From Occallatibacter gabretensis (GTDB lineage Bacteria; Acidobacteriota; Terriglobia; Terriglobales; Acidobacteriaceae): a DNA stretch of 64,000 nt. The stretch is taken from positions 310,001 through 374,000 of the forward strand of contig NZ_LAIJ01000012.1 of the NCBI RefSeq assembly GCF_001449115.1, in the 5' to 3' direction. Below, piece by piece: positions 35,373 to 43,939 of this stretch. The notes under the pieces are model-generated. The model was not told where the DNA came from and made no database searches. It saw nothing but the letters and a program-made list of their open reading frames with translations. A program made the position numbers and the translations under genes. How positions within the stretch are numbered: the stretch's first letter is position 1; each line of letters starts with the position of its first letter.

Positions 35373-35606
35373 TCAGTTGTTCGCGTGTACTTCTTCCAGA
35401 TCTGCTTCCGGATGCGCTTTATATCCCGCCTTGGCCAGCGCCTCGACAGCCAAAGTGGCAGCGGATTGCTGGTCGGATTCGATACGCGCCGCGCCGATGC
35501 GCACCTCTTTTACAGCAAGCCCCTGCGCAGAGCCCAGCGCCTGGCTGACGCGCCTCACGCAGGCTCCGCAATGCATTCCATCAATCCGCAAAGTAATCTC
35601 AGCCAC
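35373..35606 (-). CDS. copZ: Heavy-metal-associated copper chaperone (CopZ-like)
   Basis: 77 residues from the GTG at 35606, which follows a GGGGAAAA site; an upstream start at 35672 would add 22 residues of non-family sequence. It holds one HMA domain: VAEITLRIDGMHCGACVRRV with the metal-binding CxxC, and a C-terminal AVEALAKAGYKAHPEADLEE. Its stop codon abuts the copA start, so the two are translationally coupled. It probably delivers Cu(I) to CopA. Confidence 0.85.
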   Translation of the reverse strand: MAEITLRIDGMHCGACVRRVSQALGSAQGLAVKEVRIGAARIESDQQSAATLAVEALAKAGYKAHPEADLEEVHANN

Positions 35607-35698
35607 GATTTTCCCCTGTATATAAAGATGATGCGCCGGTCCGGAAGTTGCAGGCCCATTTGCGCATCCCACATGCTACGGCTTTATTTTAGTGATAT

Positions 35699-36154
35699 AT
35701 GCAGCGTGAGTTTCCGGAAATGCCTTTAGTCGGTGTGGGCGCGGTAGTGGCGCATGAGGGCCGTATTCTGCTTGTACGGCGAGCAACAGAGCCGGCGCGC
35801 GGCCAATGGTCACTGCCTGGCGGCTTGATAGAGCTGGGTGAGTCGCTCGAACGCGCCATCGTGCGTGAAGTAGAGGAAGAAACGGGCTTGATCGTTGAGC
35901 CCGTGGAGCTGGTTGAGCTCCTGGACCGCATTTATCACGAGGGCGAGCGCGTCCGCTACCATTACGTGATTGCAGATTTTCTCTGCCGAGTCACAGGCGG
36001 CGAGTTGCAGGCAGCGTCCGATGCAGCAGCGGTGCGATGGGTGGAGCGAGCAGAGTGGAACAGCCACTCCGCTCTGAAGCTGGACCCCATCACCGTACGC
36101 GTGATCGAGGCCGGATGGCAGCGGGCAAAAGCGATGGAAGCTGGAGACAAATAG
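35699..36154 (+). CDS. Nudix hydrolase
   Basis: 151 residues. The Nudix box runs GGLIELGESLERAIVREVEE then ETGL and fits GX5EX7REUXEEXGU completely. The N-terminal strand PLVGVGAVVAHEGRILLVRR and the later HYHYVIADF-type strand (VRYHYVIADFLCRVTGGELQ) are usual for ADP-ribose or nucleotide pyrophosphatases. The substrate is not readable from sequence. It is 2 bp upstream of the alpha/beta hydrolase gene and divergent from copZA. Confidence 0.9.
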   Translation: MQREFPEMPLVGVGAVVAHEGRILLVRRATEPARGQWSLPGGLIELGESLERAIVREVEEETGLIVEPVELVELLDRIYHEGERVRYHYVIADFLCRVTGGELQAASDAAAVRWVERAEWNSHSALKLDPITVRVIEAGWQRAKAMEAGDK

Positions 36155-36156
36155 AG

Positions 36157-37077
36157 ATGGCAATTCGCAAGCGATTCTGGATTCCGGGCGTGTTTGTATT
36201 GCTGCTGGCTGCTGCCGGAGTGGCTTTTTATCTGCGTCCGGTAAGTTTTTTTAATGCCCAGGTTGATTTCCAGATGCGCGCCACCGGCGCGCAGAGCAGG
36301 TGGGTTACGGTTTCCGGATACAAGGTGCACTATTACGCCATCGGTCCCGAGAATGGCAAGCCTCTCGTGCTCATTCACGGCCTGGGCGGCAGCGCCGCGG
36401 AGTGGCACAACCTGATGCCATATTTTGAGTACGCCGGGTATCGCGTCTACGCGCCGGACCTCGTGGGCTATGGCAAGAGCGAGCAGCCTGCGGACTTTTC
36501 CTACTCAGTCTCCGATGAGGCAAACGTGGTTACCGGCTTTATGGATGCGCTCGGGCTGAAGCAGGTGGATCTTGGCGGCGTCTCCATGGGTGGCTGGATT
36601 GCTCAATTAATTGCCGCTCATCAGCCGGAACGTGTGCAGAAGCTGATGCTCTTTGACGCCGTGGGCCTGGATGTCCTTCCTGACTGGGATACGCACCTCT
36701 TTACGCCACAGAATCCGCAGCAGCTCGACGCGCTTTATCGCTTGCTGGTGCCAAATTCCCGGCACGTTCCGGAGTTTGTTGCGCGCGACATGGTTCGCAT
36801 CTCGAATAAGAATGCGTGGGTCATTCAGCGTGCACTGAACACAATGTGGACGCGCCAGAACGCAACGGATGCGCTGTTGCCGCAGTTGAAGATGCCGGTC
36901 CTGCTGGTCTGGGGTGACCAGGACCATATCGTTCCGCTCTCGCAAGGGCAGACGATGCATCAGCTCATTCCGCAGTCCAAACTAGACGTCATGCCGGGCT
37001 GTGGACACCTGGCCCATGTGCAGTGCGCCGATCGCATCGGGCCGCTGGTACAGGATTTTCTACGCTCAGCGCAATAA
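36157..37077 (+). CDS. Membrane-anchored alpha/beta hydrolase
   Basis: 306 residues from ATG 36157. An N-terminal uncleaved anchor or signal (FWIPGVFVLLLAAAGVAFYL) is followed by an alpha/beta hydrolase domain: oxyanion block LVLIHGLGGSAAEWHNLMPY, nucleophile GGVSMGGW, acid VWGDQDHIVPL and His GCGHLAHVQ. The layout is that of lipase or C-C-bond hydrolase relatives. It is in one unit with the Nudix gene. An intrinsic-terminator-like hairpin follows. Confidence 0.88.
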   Translation: MAIRKRFWIPGVFVLLLAAAGVAFYLRPVSFFNAQVDFQMRATGAQSRWVTVSGYKVHYYAIGPENGKPLVLIHGLGGSAAEWHNLMPYFEYAGYRVYAPDLVGYGKSEQPADFSYSVSDEANVVTGFMDALGLKQVDLGGVSMGGWIAQLIAAHQPERVQKLMLFDAVGLDVLPDWDTHLFTPQNPQQLDALYRLLVPNSRHVPEFVARDMVRISNKNAWVIQRALNTMWTRQNATDALLPQLKMPVLLVWGDQDHIVPLSQGQTMHQLIPQSKLDVMPGCGHLAHVQCADRIGPLVQDFLRSAQ

Positions 37078-37081
37078 GAAA

Positions 37082-37108
37082 GGCGCGGAATATTTTCCGC
37101 GCCCTTTG
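37082..37108. terminator. Terminator hairpin between convergent genes
   Basis: GGCGCGGAA (37082-37090), loop TATT, TTCCGCGCC (37095-37103), then ctttgttg. The stem is perfect, and the site lies between convergent stop codons at 37077 and 37126, so it may serve both strands. Confidence 0.75.
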
Positions 37109-37125
37109 TTGTCCGGTATGCAGTT

Positions 37126-37980
37126 TTAGTAGATCCAGCGCGCCGTCATAACTAGCTCATGGTTATAGCTATGAAATTGGCTGGTGGCAATCTGCATTCC
37201 TGCGCCAAAGGTGAGCCCTGGACGCGATTTCGGGTCATCCGGATGCAGCTTCAACTTGCCAAAAAGAATGCCCGGCGTAACAAACTCCTGCATCTTGCCA
37301 TGGTTTGTGCCGCCTTTGTACCACGTAGCGTTGCTCTCAACCTCCGGCCAGAAATACTTGTGCAGGTGATACTGCGTTGCCAGGTTCCATGCCACCGGAT
37401 TGCCGGTAGTGGTTGTCGCAGGCTTGCTCACATACAGCGTAGTACCCGCAGTGGTCTGTATCGCCAACGGGCCAAAACCTTTGCCCACGGCGAGGTTAGG
37501 CGCAATGCTCGCGTCCGTCGAACCGTTCTTGTACTGGCCAGTGGGCACGGTAGCCAGCGCAAAGACACTGATGACGTAATGTCCGTGCTGTTCATTGCCG
37601 CTGGCAACGCGGAACTTGCCGAGGAACGACATATCTCCCCAGCCATCCTTTGCCGCAGGCGTGTTGTGAAAAATGTAAGGCGGAAGATTGATGTCAAACT
37701 CGGTGCGGTTGAAGGGGATGAAGCTCACACACTTACTACCGTCTATATTCCATGTGTCCGTACGCGTCGGCGTAATCTGACGAAGATAATCCGTGCGGAC
37801 AACCTGAAACAGGCCGGTATAAGTGGTCACCAGCGGAGGCGGCCAGTTTGGCTGTTTAGATTGAATTGCGTTGGTCTGCGCGGAGTAGCGCGCATAGAAG
37901 TTGCCGGGATCGGCGGTCTGTTGAGCGTACACACTGGCAGAAACAAGCAAGGAAAGCAGGGCACAGGGAATTATTTTCAT
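37126..37980 (-). CDS. Secreted/outer-membrane beta-barrel-like protein, unknown function
   Basis: 284 residues. The signal peptide is MKIIPCALLSLLVSASVYAQ with cleavage likely after AYA-type VYA. The mature protein has many alternating strands with aromatic ends and finishes in VMTARWIY, with a C-terminal aromatic residue as in outer-membrane barrels. DGWGDMSFLGKFRVASGNEQ and VSVFALATVPTGQYKNGSTD-like segments resemble the 'transporter' / phenol-degradation outer-membrane family. The role is unknown; transport of small hydrophobic compounds is one option. Confidence 0.75.
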   Translation of the reverse strand: MKIIPCALLSLLVSASVYAQQTADPGNFYARYSAQTNAIQSKQPNWPPPLVTTYTGLFQVVRTDYLRQITPTRTDTWNIDGSKCVSFIPFNRTEFDINLPPYIFHNTPAAKDGWGDMSFLGKFRVASGNEQHGHYVISVFALATVPTGQYKNGSTDASIAPNLAVGKGFGPLAIQTTAGTTLYVSKPATTTTGNPVAWNLATQYHLHKYFWPEVESNATWYKGGTNHGKMQEFVTPGILFGKLKLHPDDPKSRPGLTFGAGMQIATSQFHSYNHELVMTARWIY

Positions 37981-38123
37981 AATGTCCCCTGAGAATCTCT
38001 ACTCAGAGCCGGAACAGGCAACCGACTGGGGTGGGACGGAATCCTCCACCTTTCGATGGACATCCGGCCAGTTCCAGGCGCGAAAATATGAATTGTTCGG
38101 GAACGAATGGCTGGGGAGATGAG

Positions 38124-38567
38124 CTATCTGTGCCGAAGATTAACGTCGTCCGGGCTACAGGTTGCACCCTTCCAGCGGTAATCCACATGAGAGACAGAAC
38201 TGGTCGTCTTTCCGTTGATCGTCATATCCATCAGGCCTTTGCCTGTCATATGCTCCATGCCGTCGAAAGACAGCTCAACCTTGCCCTTCATCTGGAACGA
38301 TTTCGTCGGGCAGTCCATGGTGTAGGTCGCGCCGCCGGACGTGACACTCAACTGATCAATCTTGCAGGAAGGATTCCGCGTCAGCGCTCTCGTCCATAGC
38401 TCATCGTTCAGACAATACTTCATCGTCATCGCCGAGTTAGGCATACTGTCGTCGGACATTTTGGCTTCCCATTCACCGGAGCGAAGAGGAAACTTCTCCT
38501 GCGCCATGCAATTCGCCGTAGCCGGCAGCACAAGCGCGCACAGAATCATCCACCGAAAAGAATTCAT
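38124..38567 (-). CDS. Secreted DUF3617 family protein
   Basis: 147 residues from ATG 38567; the frame is open upstream but this Met begins a clear signal peptide (MILCALVLPATANCMAQ). Family features are LRSGEWEAKMSDDSMPNSAM and YCLNDELWTR, with Cys residues that could form disulfides. DUF3617 proteins are small periplasmic proteins common in Proteobacteria and Acidobacteria, with no defined function. Confidence 0.82.
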   Translation of the reverse strand: MNSFRWMILCALVLPATANCMAQEKFPLRSGEWEAKMSDDSMPNSAMTMKYCLNDELWTRALTRNPSCKIDQLSVTSGGATYTMDCPTKSFQMKGKVELSFDGMEHMTGKGLMDMTINGKTTSSVSHVDYRWKGATCSPDDVNLRHR

Positions 38568-38658
38568 TAGGAACCGCCATTCACGCAGGATTTGACAGGC
38601 GGATTTAATCCTGACGTCTCGGGGCCTTAATGTCAACGGCGTTCTTCAACAGACGGGA

Positions 38659-38697
38659 TCGCGGCGAAAGAAATCATAATGCATTCTTCCGCCGCGA
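38659..38697 (-). terminator. Hairpin after mdh
   Basis: TCGCGGCG (38659-38666) pairs with CGCCGCGA (38690-38697), and the stem continues inward with AAAGAA against TTCTT. The site lies just past the mdh stop on the minus strand. There is no long T-run, so its strength is uncertain. Confidence 0.55.
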
Positions 38698-38704
38698 GAG
38701 GCAA

Positions 38705-39631
38705 TTAAACGCCGATCACGGCGCAGAGTTCCTTCACAGCCTCAGCGGACTTTTTCAGCGCCGCGTCTTCCTCAGGCGTGAGCTTGATCTCGATGATCTG
38801 CTCAAGCCCCGCCGCGCCCAGCTTGCACGGCACGCCGATGTAGTAGCCGCTGATGCCGTACTCGCCCTCCAGATACGCCGCGCAGGGAAGGATCTTCTTC
38901 TTGTCCTTGAGAATCGCTTCCACCATCTCCGTTGCAGCCGCCGAAGGCGCGTAATAAGCGCTGCCGGTCTTCAGGTGCTTCACAATCTCCGCTCCGCCGT
39001 CGCGGGTGCGCTGCACAATCTGCTCCAGTCGTTCAGGAGCGATCAGTTCAGTAATAGGGATACCGGCAACCGTGGAGTAGCGCGCCAGTGGAACCATCGT
39101 GTCGCCGTGTCCACCAAGCACAAAAGCAGTCACATTCTCCACGCTCACGTTCAGCTCTTCCGCAATAAAGGTGCGGAAGCGCGCAGAGTCCAGAACGCCG
39201 GCCATCCCGATCACGCGCTCACGATTAAAGCCTGCCTGCCGGTAAGCTGCCTGCGCCATCGCATCCAGCGGATTCGAGACAATGATCAGGATGGACTCAG
39301 GTGACTGCGCCACAACCTTCGCAATCACATCGGACATGATCTTGAAGTTCGTGTTCAGCAGATCGTCGCGGCTCATGCCCGGCTTGCGCGCAATGCCCGC
39401 AGTAATCACAACAATGTCTGAGTTGGCCGTAGCGGCATAGTCATTTGCGCCGATGACGCTCACGTCGCGCTTCTCAATCGGCATGGCCTCGAGCAGGTCG
39501 AGCGCCTTGCCCTGCGGCACGCCTTCCACCACGTCAATCAACACAACATCGGCCAGTTCCTTGGAAGCAATCCAGTGGGCCGCAGTGGCGCCCACATTAC
39601 CGGCGCCCACAATGCTTACTTTTTTACGCAT
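38705..39631 (-). CDS. mdh: Malate dehydrogenase (LDH-like type)
   Basis: 308 residues. The NAD site is VSIVGAGNVGATAAHWIASK and the acidic residue in LIDVVEG selects NAD. The substrate loop ITAGIARKPGMSRDDLL has the Arg typical of malate rather than lactate, and the catalytic His is in FVLGGHGDTMVPL. It oxidises malate to oxaloacetate in the TCA cycle. It lies downstream of icd on the same strand across a 134-bp repeat-containing gap, so two TCA genes are clustered. Confidence 0.95.
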   Translation of the reverse strand: MRKKVSIVGAGNVGATAAHWIASKELADVVLIDVVEGVPQGKALDLLEAMPIEKRDVSVIGANDYAATANSDIVVITAGIARKPGMSRDDLLNTNFKIMSDVIAKVVAQSPESILIIVSNPLDAMAQAAYRQAGFNRERVIGMAGVLDSARFRTFIAEELNVSVENVTAFVLGGHGDTMVPLARYSTVAGIPITELIAPERLEQIVQRTRDGGAEIVKHLKTGSAYYAPSAAATEMVEAILKDKKKILPCAAYLEGEYGISGYYIGVPCKLGAAGLEQIIEIKLTPEEDAALKKSAEAVKELCAVIGV

Positions 39632-39649
39632 TTCAAATTCTCCAGAGAT

Positions 39650-39761
39650 CAGTTGTCAGAGATCAGAGATCAGTTATTTCTGTTTCAGTTTACAGGGGCG
39701 AATGTTGTCGAAACCGATCGAATCTCCCAGAACGAAACTGACCCCTGATCTCTGACCACTG
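39650..39761. repeat. Inverted 'CAGAGATCAG' repeats between icd and mdh
   Basis: CAGTTGTCAGAGATCAG (39650-39666) and CTGATCTCTGACCACTG (39745-39761) form a 17-bp inverted repeat with one mismatch. A third copy of the word AGAGATCAG follows the first arm (39664-39672). The paired inverted layout resembles REPIN-type intergenic elements. It could fold in the icd-mdh transcript. Confidence 0.55.
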
Positions 39762-39765
39762 GTGT

Positions 39766-41166
39766 TTACATATTGCGAATAATTCTCGTAGCAAACTCGC
39801 TGGTTCCCACCTTCGTCGCGCCCTGTGTCTGCCGCTCAAAGTCATACGTGACAAACTTCTGCACAATGGTCTTTTCCAGAGACGTTTCAACCAGCCGCGC
39901 AGCTTCCTTCCAGCCGATAAAGTCCAGCAGCATCACGCCCGAAAGAATCACCGAACCCGGATTGATGACATCCTTATCGGCGTACTTCGGCGCAGTCCCA
40001 TGAGTAGCCTCAAAGACCGCGTAGCCATCACCGATATTCGCGCCCGGCGCAATGCCAAGCCCGCCCACCTGCGCAGCGGCCGCATCAGAGATGTAGTCAC
40101 CGTTCAGGTTGGATGTGGCAAGAATGCTGTAATCCGAAGGCCGAATGATGATCTGCTGGAAAATAGAGTCAGCAATGCGGTCATTGACCAGAATCTTCGA
40201 CTTCCACGCGCCGTTGCCATGCGTGGTGCCGATCGAGTCGAGCACGCCCTGCACCTGCGCGTAGAGCGCTTTGCGGAAGTCTTCCGAACCAAACTCGAGA
40301 CCCGGCTCAACCAGCGCGGCATTCTGTTCCACAGTAAGGCCGGGATTGGCTTCCAGATTGCCAAGAATCCAGCTTTCAAATTCGGTAACGGTCTGCTCGC
40401 GAAACTCCTCGACAGCTACTTCATAGCCCCACTCGCGGAACGCGCCTTCCGTGAACTTCTGAATGTTGCCTTTGTGCACCAGCGTGACGGTTTTGCGGCC
40501 TAACGCAATGGCTTGTTTGATGGCATAGCGAACAAGGCGCTTGGTGCCGAAGATTGAAATAGGCTTGATGCCGACGCCGGAATCCGTGCGGACTTTCTTC
40601 TTGGTCTTCGACAGAAGATCGTCGTTGAGGAACGCAATAAGCCTCGCAGCATCTTCCGACCCCTGCTTGAACTCAACGCCCGAATAAACGTCCTCAGTGT
40701 TCTCGCGGAAGAGAACAATATCCAGCTTCTCCGGGTGCTTCACCGGGCTGGGAACGCCCTGGTAGTACTTCACCGGCCGCACGCAGGAGTAGAGATCGAG
40801 AATCTGTCGCAGCGCCACGTTAAGCGAGCGAATGCCGCCGCCCACAGGAGTTGTGAGCGGTCCCTTGATTGAGATGCGCAGATCGCGAGCCGCGTTCACA
40901 GAGTCGTCAGGAAGCCAGTTGTTGAACTGCTTGTACGCTTTTTCTCCGGCAAAAATCTCGAACCACTTGATGGAGCGCTTGCCACCGTAGGCTTTTTCGA
41001 CAGCCGCGTCAAAAACCCGCTGCGAAGCCTTCCAGATGTCGCGGCCTGTGCCGTCGCCTTCAATAAAAGGAATGATGGGATGATCGGGAACGCTGAACTG
41101 TCCGTTGCTGTACTCAATAGGCTGCCCATCGGCGGGCAGGGAAAGACCGTTATAGGTGGTTTGCAT
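39766..41166 (-). CDS. icd: Isocitrate dehydrogenase (NADP+)
   Basis: 466 residues, E. coli Icd type with an extended N-terminus. Substrate block: TTPVGGGIRSLNVALRQILD, LYSCVRPVKYYQGVPSPVKH and LFRENTEDVYSGVEF. The metal/substrate site is NLNGDYISDAAAAQVGGLGI, and the nucleotide region is FEATHGTAPKYADKDVINPG. The enzyme converts isocitrate to 2-oxoglutarate with NADPH formation. It is probably co-transcribed with mdh downstream. Confidence 0.95.
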   Translation of the reverse strand: MQTTYNGLSLPADGQPIEYSNGQFSVPDHPIIPFIEGDGTGRDIWKASQRVFDAAVEKAYGGKRSIKWFEIFAGEKAYKQFNNWLPDDSVNAARDLRISIKGPLTTPVGGGIRSLNVALRQILDLYSCVRPVKYYQGVPSPVKHPEKLDIVLFRENTEDVYSGVEFKQGSEDAARLIAFLNDDLLSKTKKKVRTDSGVGIKPISIFGTKRLVRYAIKQAIALGRKTVTLVHKGNIQKFTEGAFREWGYEVAVEEFREQTVTEFESWILGNLEANPGLTVEQNAALVEPGLEFGSEDFRKALYAQVQGVLDSIGTTHGNGAWKSKILVNDRIADSIFQQIIIRPSDYSILATSNLNGDYISDAAAAQVGGLGIAPGANIGDGYAVFEATHGTAPKYADKDVINPGSVILSGVMLLDFIGWKEAARLVETSLEKTIVQKFVTYDFERQTQGATKVGTSEFATRIIRNM

Positions 41167-41374
41167 GGATGTGTCGGTTCCTCAGTGTTAGGTTGTCAAA
41201 GAGGAAGGCTAACACCTGGAATTTAGAGGTGGCAATGACGGGGCGCACATCGTGAACGAGCGCATGCTATGAAGCAGCTTGCAGGTGTGCCCGCGTTCGC
41301 TTCGCCTCTGTTTTTTACGGCCAGGTGAAACGGCAGTCGCAGAGTTCACAACCGGCGCCGGGCTAAATCATTAG

Positions 41375-41409
41375 ACATCATGATGCCTTTCATGCGAACA
41401 TCATGATGT
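41375..41409 (+). promoter_or_regulatory. Twin palindromic operators at the vapB start
   Basis: The 10-bp palindrome CATCATGATG occurs at 41376-41385 and again at 41399-41408, where it extends to the 12-bp palindrome ACATCATGATGT. The centres are 23 bp apart, about two helical turns. The second copy contains the GTG start of vapB. VapB antitoxins dimerise on such palindromes to repress their own operon, so this is a strong operator candidate. Confidence 0.7.
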
Positions 41410-41653
41410 GCGAACGACTCTGACTATTGATGACGATGTGGCGAAGCTTCTGCAAGAGGAAGCCACGCGCTCGGGAGACACGTTCAAGGGAACGGTGAAC
41501 GATGTGCTGCGGAGAGGGTTGCTTGACCGTCGCAAGCCTCAGCGGAAGAAGAGATTTGTGGTGAAACCGCTTCCATTAAATACTGGTTTGGGAACACGCT
41601 ATGACAAGGTGGCAGACCTGATTGAGGCGATGGAAGGTCCGCTGTATCGATGA
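41408..41653 (+). CDS. vapB: VapB-type antitoxin
   Basis: 81 residues from a GTG start. The N-terminus (RTTLTIDDDVAKLLQEEATR) is the VapB/ribbon-helix-helix pattern for DNA binding, and the C-terminus (RYDKVADLIEAMEGPLYR) would wrap the toxin. The start lies in a palindromic operator. The stop overlaps the vapC start by 4 bp (ATGA), which fits coupled antitoxin-toxin expression. It is oriented opposite to icd. Confidence 0.88.
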   Translation: MRTTLTIDDDVAKLLQEEATRSGDTFKGTVNDVLRRGLLDRRKPQRKKRFVVKPLPLNTGLGTRYDKVADLIEAMEGPLYR

Positions 41654-42084
41654 TTGTCATTGACGTAAATCTTCTTATTTACGCTTACGACAGTGCGACA
41701 CCTGAACATGCAAAAGCTCGCATGTGGCTGGAAGACGTGCTTTCGGGCAGTGATCTCATTGGTTTACCCTGGCTCGCCGTATGGGCTTTCCTGCGAGTTC
41801 TCACTTATCCCGGTCAGGCGGGTGAGCGTCTCAACATGCAGACTGCGGTTGAGATCGTTCAGCAGTGGTTGGAGATGCCGAATGTGCGCCTGTTGAATCC
41901 TGGGGATAGGCATTGGGCGATTCTTCGCGATGTGCTTGAAAGCGGCGGCGTGCGAGGCAAACTTACCTCTGACGCGGCACTCGCCGCGTTGACGATGGAA
42001 TACGGTGGCGTCTTGCATACCAATGATCGTGACTTCGCCCGTTTCCCCGGACTGCGCTGGGTCAACCCGCTCGCGGCCAGCTGA
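41650..42084 (+). CDS. vapC: VapC-type PIN-domain ribonuclease toxin
   Basis: 144 residues. PIN-domain acidic residues are visible: Asp5 in MIVIDVNLLIYAYD, Glu in TPEHAKARMWLED, Asp in KLTSDAALAALTME and Asp in HTNDRDFARFPGL. VapC toxins cleave tRNA or rRNA and are held inactive by VapB. This pair sits between icd and a divergently read secreted protein and may have come by transfer, but base composition is not clearly different. Confidence 0.9.
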   Translation: MIVIDVNLLIYAYDSATPEHAKARMWLEDVLSGSDLIGLPWLAVWAFLRVLTYPGQAGERLNMQTAVEIVQQWLEMPNVRLLNPGDRHWAILRDVLESGGVRGKLTSDAALAALTMEYGGVLHTNDRDFARFPGLRWVNPLAAS

Positions 42085-42090
42085 TCAAAG

Positions 42091-42714
42091 CTACTTCTGT
42101 ACCTGCAAGCCGCCATCATCAAACTTCGGGATTCCAAAATGCCCGCGCAGATGAAGAATATCTACCGGACTGAGATTGCCCGCCACAGTGACCAGGGTCA
42201 CGCTGCGCGGCGTTTCCGCCAGGATCACCGCCCCGCGAACATTCATGCCATCCAACACCATCCAGACATCGGTGTGGTCGTTATGCACCGGCCCGCCTGC
42301 GCTGGTCGTCGTAATCACATGCTTCCAGCCGCGTAGGTGATACGCATCACGGATCGCACTGACGGCTGCCTCATCCGGTACGCCATTCGGCCCAAAGCGT
42401 AGTGTGTGAACGCTCACGCCATCCACCTTGTTAATGGCCTGGTTTACGCCGGCATCGGAATCCGTATACATTTGGGCAGCTGCATGAATCAGATTGCGGT
42501 CCAGCGTAAAGCTGTTTTTCACCACAGCCTGTGCCATCAAGGTAGTCAGCGCCGGAGGCGTCCATTCAAGCGGCACAGGATTGCTATCCGCCACAGCGGC
42601 CGGCGGCGCGGGCTGCACGGGCGGTGGTGCCGGCTGCTGCTGCTGGCCAAACGTGCTTGCGGTGGCCATTACTACGCAGCAGGCAAGCAGACCGATCCTC
42701 GCACTTTGATTCAT
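42091..42714 (-). CDS. Secreted DUF4252-like protein
   Basis: 207 residues from ATG 42714; the open frame continues upstream to 43059 but the Met at 42714 starts a good signal peptide (IGLLACCVVMATASTFGQ). A Pro/Gln-rich stretch (QQQPAPPPVQPAPPAAV) is followed by a domain whose pattern VDGVSVHTLRFGPNGVPDEA and LRGHFGIPKFDDGG recalls DUF4252. These are envelope proteins with no defined role. The match is by eye only. Confidence 0.7.
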   Translation of the reverse strand: MNQSARIGLLACCVVMATASTFGQQQQPAPPPVQPAPPAAVADSNPVPLEWTPPALTTLMAQAVVKNSFTLDRNLIHAAAQMYTDSDAGVNQAINKVDGVSVHTLRFGPNGVPDEAAVSAIRDAYHLRGWKHVITTTSAGGPVHNDHTDVWMVLDGMNVRGAVILAETPRSVTLVTVAGNLSPVDILHLRGHFGIPKFDDGGLQVQK

Positions 42715-42995
42715 GCTGAAAAGACACAAAAGCCGCGGAAAAGTTGCGCACGAACGGGGCAATTTTCCGGAGATCTCGACAGCGCCCAAACTAAGCACGA
42801 AGATGAGCATACTCCGCCATGTGTGTGAACACTGGATAAAATTCGCGCGCACACGTTTTTGGCCTTTGGAATGAGATAAGCTCATCCGGGAACGTTTTGC
42901 GTAAGGCGCCTTCTTTTGCTTCTGGAGCCGCTCTAATTCCGCATCGCGGGATTGGCTTGTCGCATCCAATACTGCTGCTAATAGGAACGAAATCA

Positions 42996-43937
42996 ATGAG
43001 CAACGCACGTAAATACAAAGTCGGTCTTGTGCAGATGAGCATGGGGCCGGATCCGGCAATAAATCTTACCGCCGCAGAAGATCGCATCCGCACGGCTGCA
43101 GGCCGGGGAGCGCAGATTATCTGCTTGCCGGAGCTCTTTCAGGCGCAATACTTCTGCCAGCGTGAAGATCTTCGCCTTTTTGACCTTGCCGAATCCATCC
43201 CCGGTCCTGCAACGCAGCGCCTCGGCAAGCTCGCTGCGGAGCTTCGCGTTACCATCATCGCTTCGCTTTTTGAGCGCCGCGCGCCGGGCCTGTATCACAA
43301 CACCGCCGTCACTCTGAATCCCGCAGGCGAGATCATCAGCGTCTATCGCAAGATGCACATTCCGGATGACCCGCTCTATTACGAGAAGTACTACTTCACC
43401 CCCGGCGATCTGGGTTTTCAGGCCGTAGACACGCACGTAGGTCGCGTAGGCACGCTTGTCTGCTGGGATCAGTGGTATCCGGAGGGCGCGCGCCTCACAG
43501 CTCTGCAGGGAGCTGAGGTGCTGTTCTATCCCACCGCGATCGGCTGGCATCCTTCAGAGAAGGAAGAGTTCGGCGAAGCGCAGTATGACGCCTGGCAGAC
43601 GATTCAGCGGTCGCATGCCATCGCCAACGGCGTTTATGTGGCGGGAGTCAACCGCGTAGGACATGAAAATGGCGACGTTCTCGGCAACCGCCTCGAAGGC
43701 GCAGGTCTCGAGTTCTGGGGCGGCAGCTTCCTTGCGGATCCCTTCGGCCGTATCATCGCCAAGGCCTCGCACACAGAAGAGGAAATCCTCGTCGCAGAGA
43801 TCAATCCAAATCTCATGGAAGAAACCCGCCGTAACTGGCCATTCCTGCGCGATCGCCGCATCGATGCCTACTCGCCGATTACCAAGCGCTTCCTTGACCC
43901 CGTGCGCGCCTGGGCGCCCGACGGAGACCCCAAGTAA
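42996..43937 (+). CDS. aguB: N-carbamoylputrescine amidase
   Basis: 313 residues from ATG 42996. The nitrilase triad is present: Glu in IICLPELFQAQYFC, Lys in VYRKMHIPDDPLYY and Cys in GTLVCWDQWYPEGAR. The phrase DQWYPEGARLTALQGAEVLF and the C-terminal NPNLMEETRRNWPFLRDRR are characteristic of AguB rather than other nitrilases. It hydrolyses N-carbamoylputrescine to putrescine, CO2 and ammonia. It stands 2 bp before aguA, so the agmatine pathway is complete. Confidence 0.94.
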   Translation: MSNARKYKVGLVQMSMGPDPAINLTAAEDRIRTAAGRGAQIICLPELFQAQYFCQREDLRLFDLAESIPGPATQRLGKLAAELRVTIIASLFERRAPGLYHNTAVTLNPAGEIISVYRKMHIPDDPLYYEKYYFTPGDLGFQAVDTHVGRVGTLVCWDQWYPEGARLTALQGAEVLFYPTAIGWHPSEKEEFGEAQYDAWQTIQRSHAIANGVYVAGVNRVGHENGDVLGNRLEGAGLEFWGGSFLADPFGRIIAKASHTEEEILVAEINPNLMEETRRNWPFLRDRRIDAYSPITKRFLDPVRAWAPDGDPK

Positions 43938-43939
43938 CA

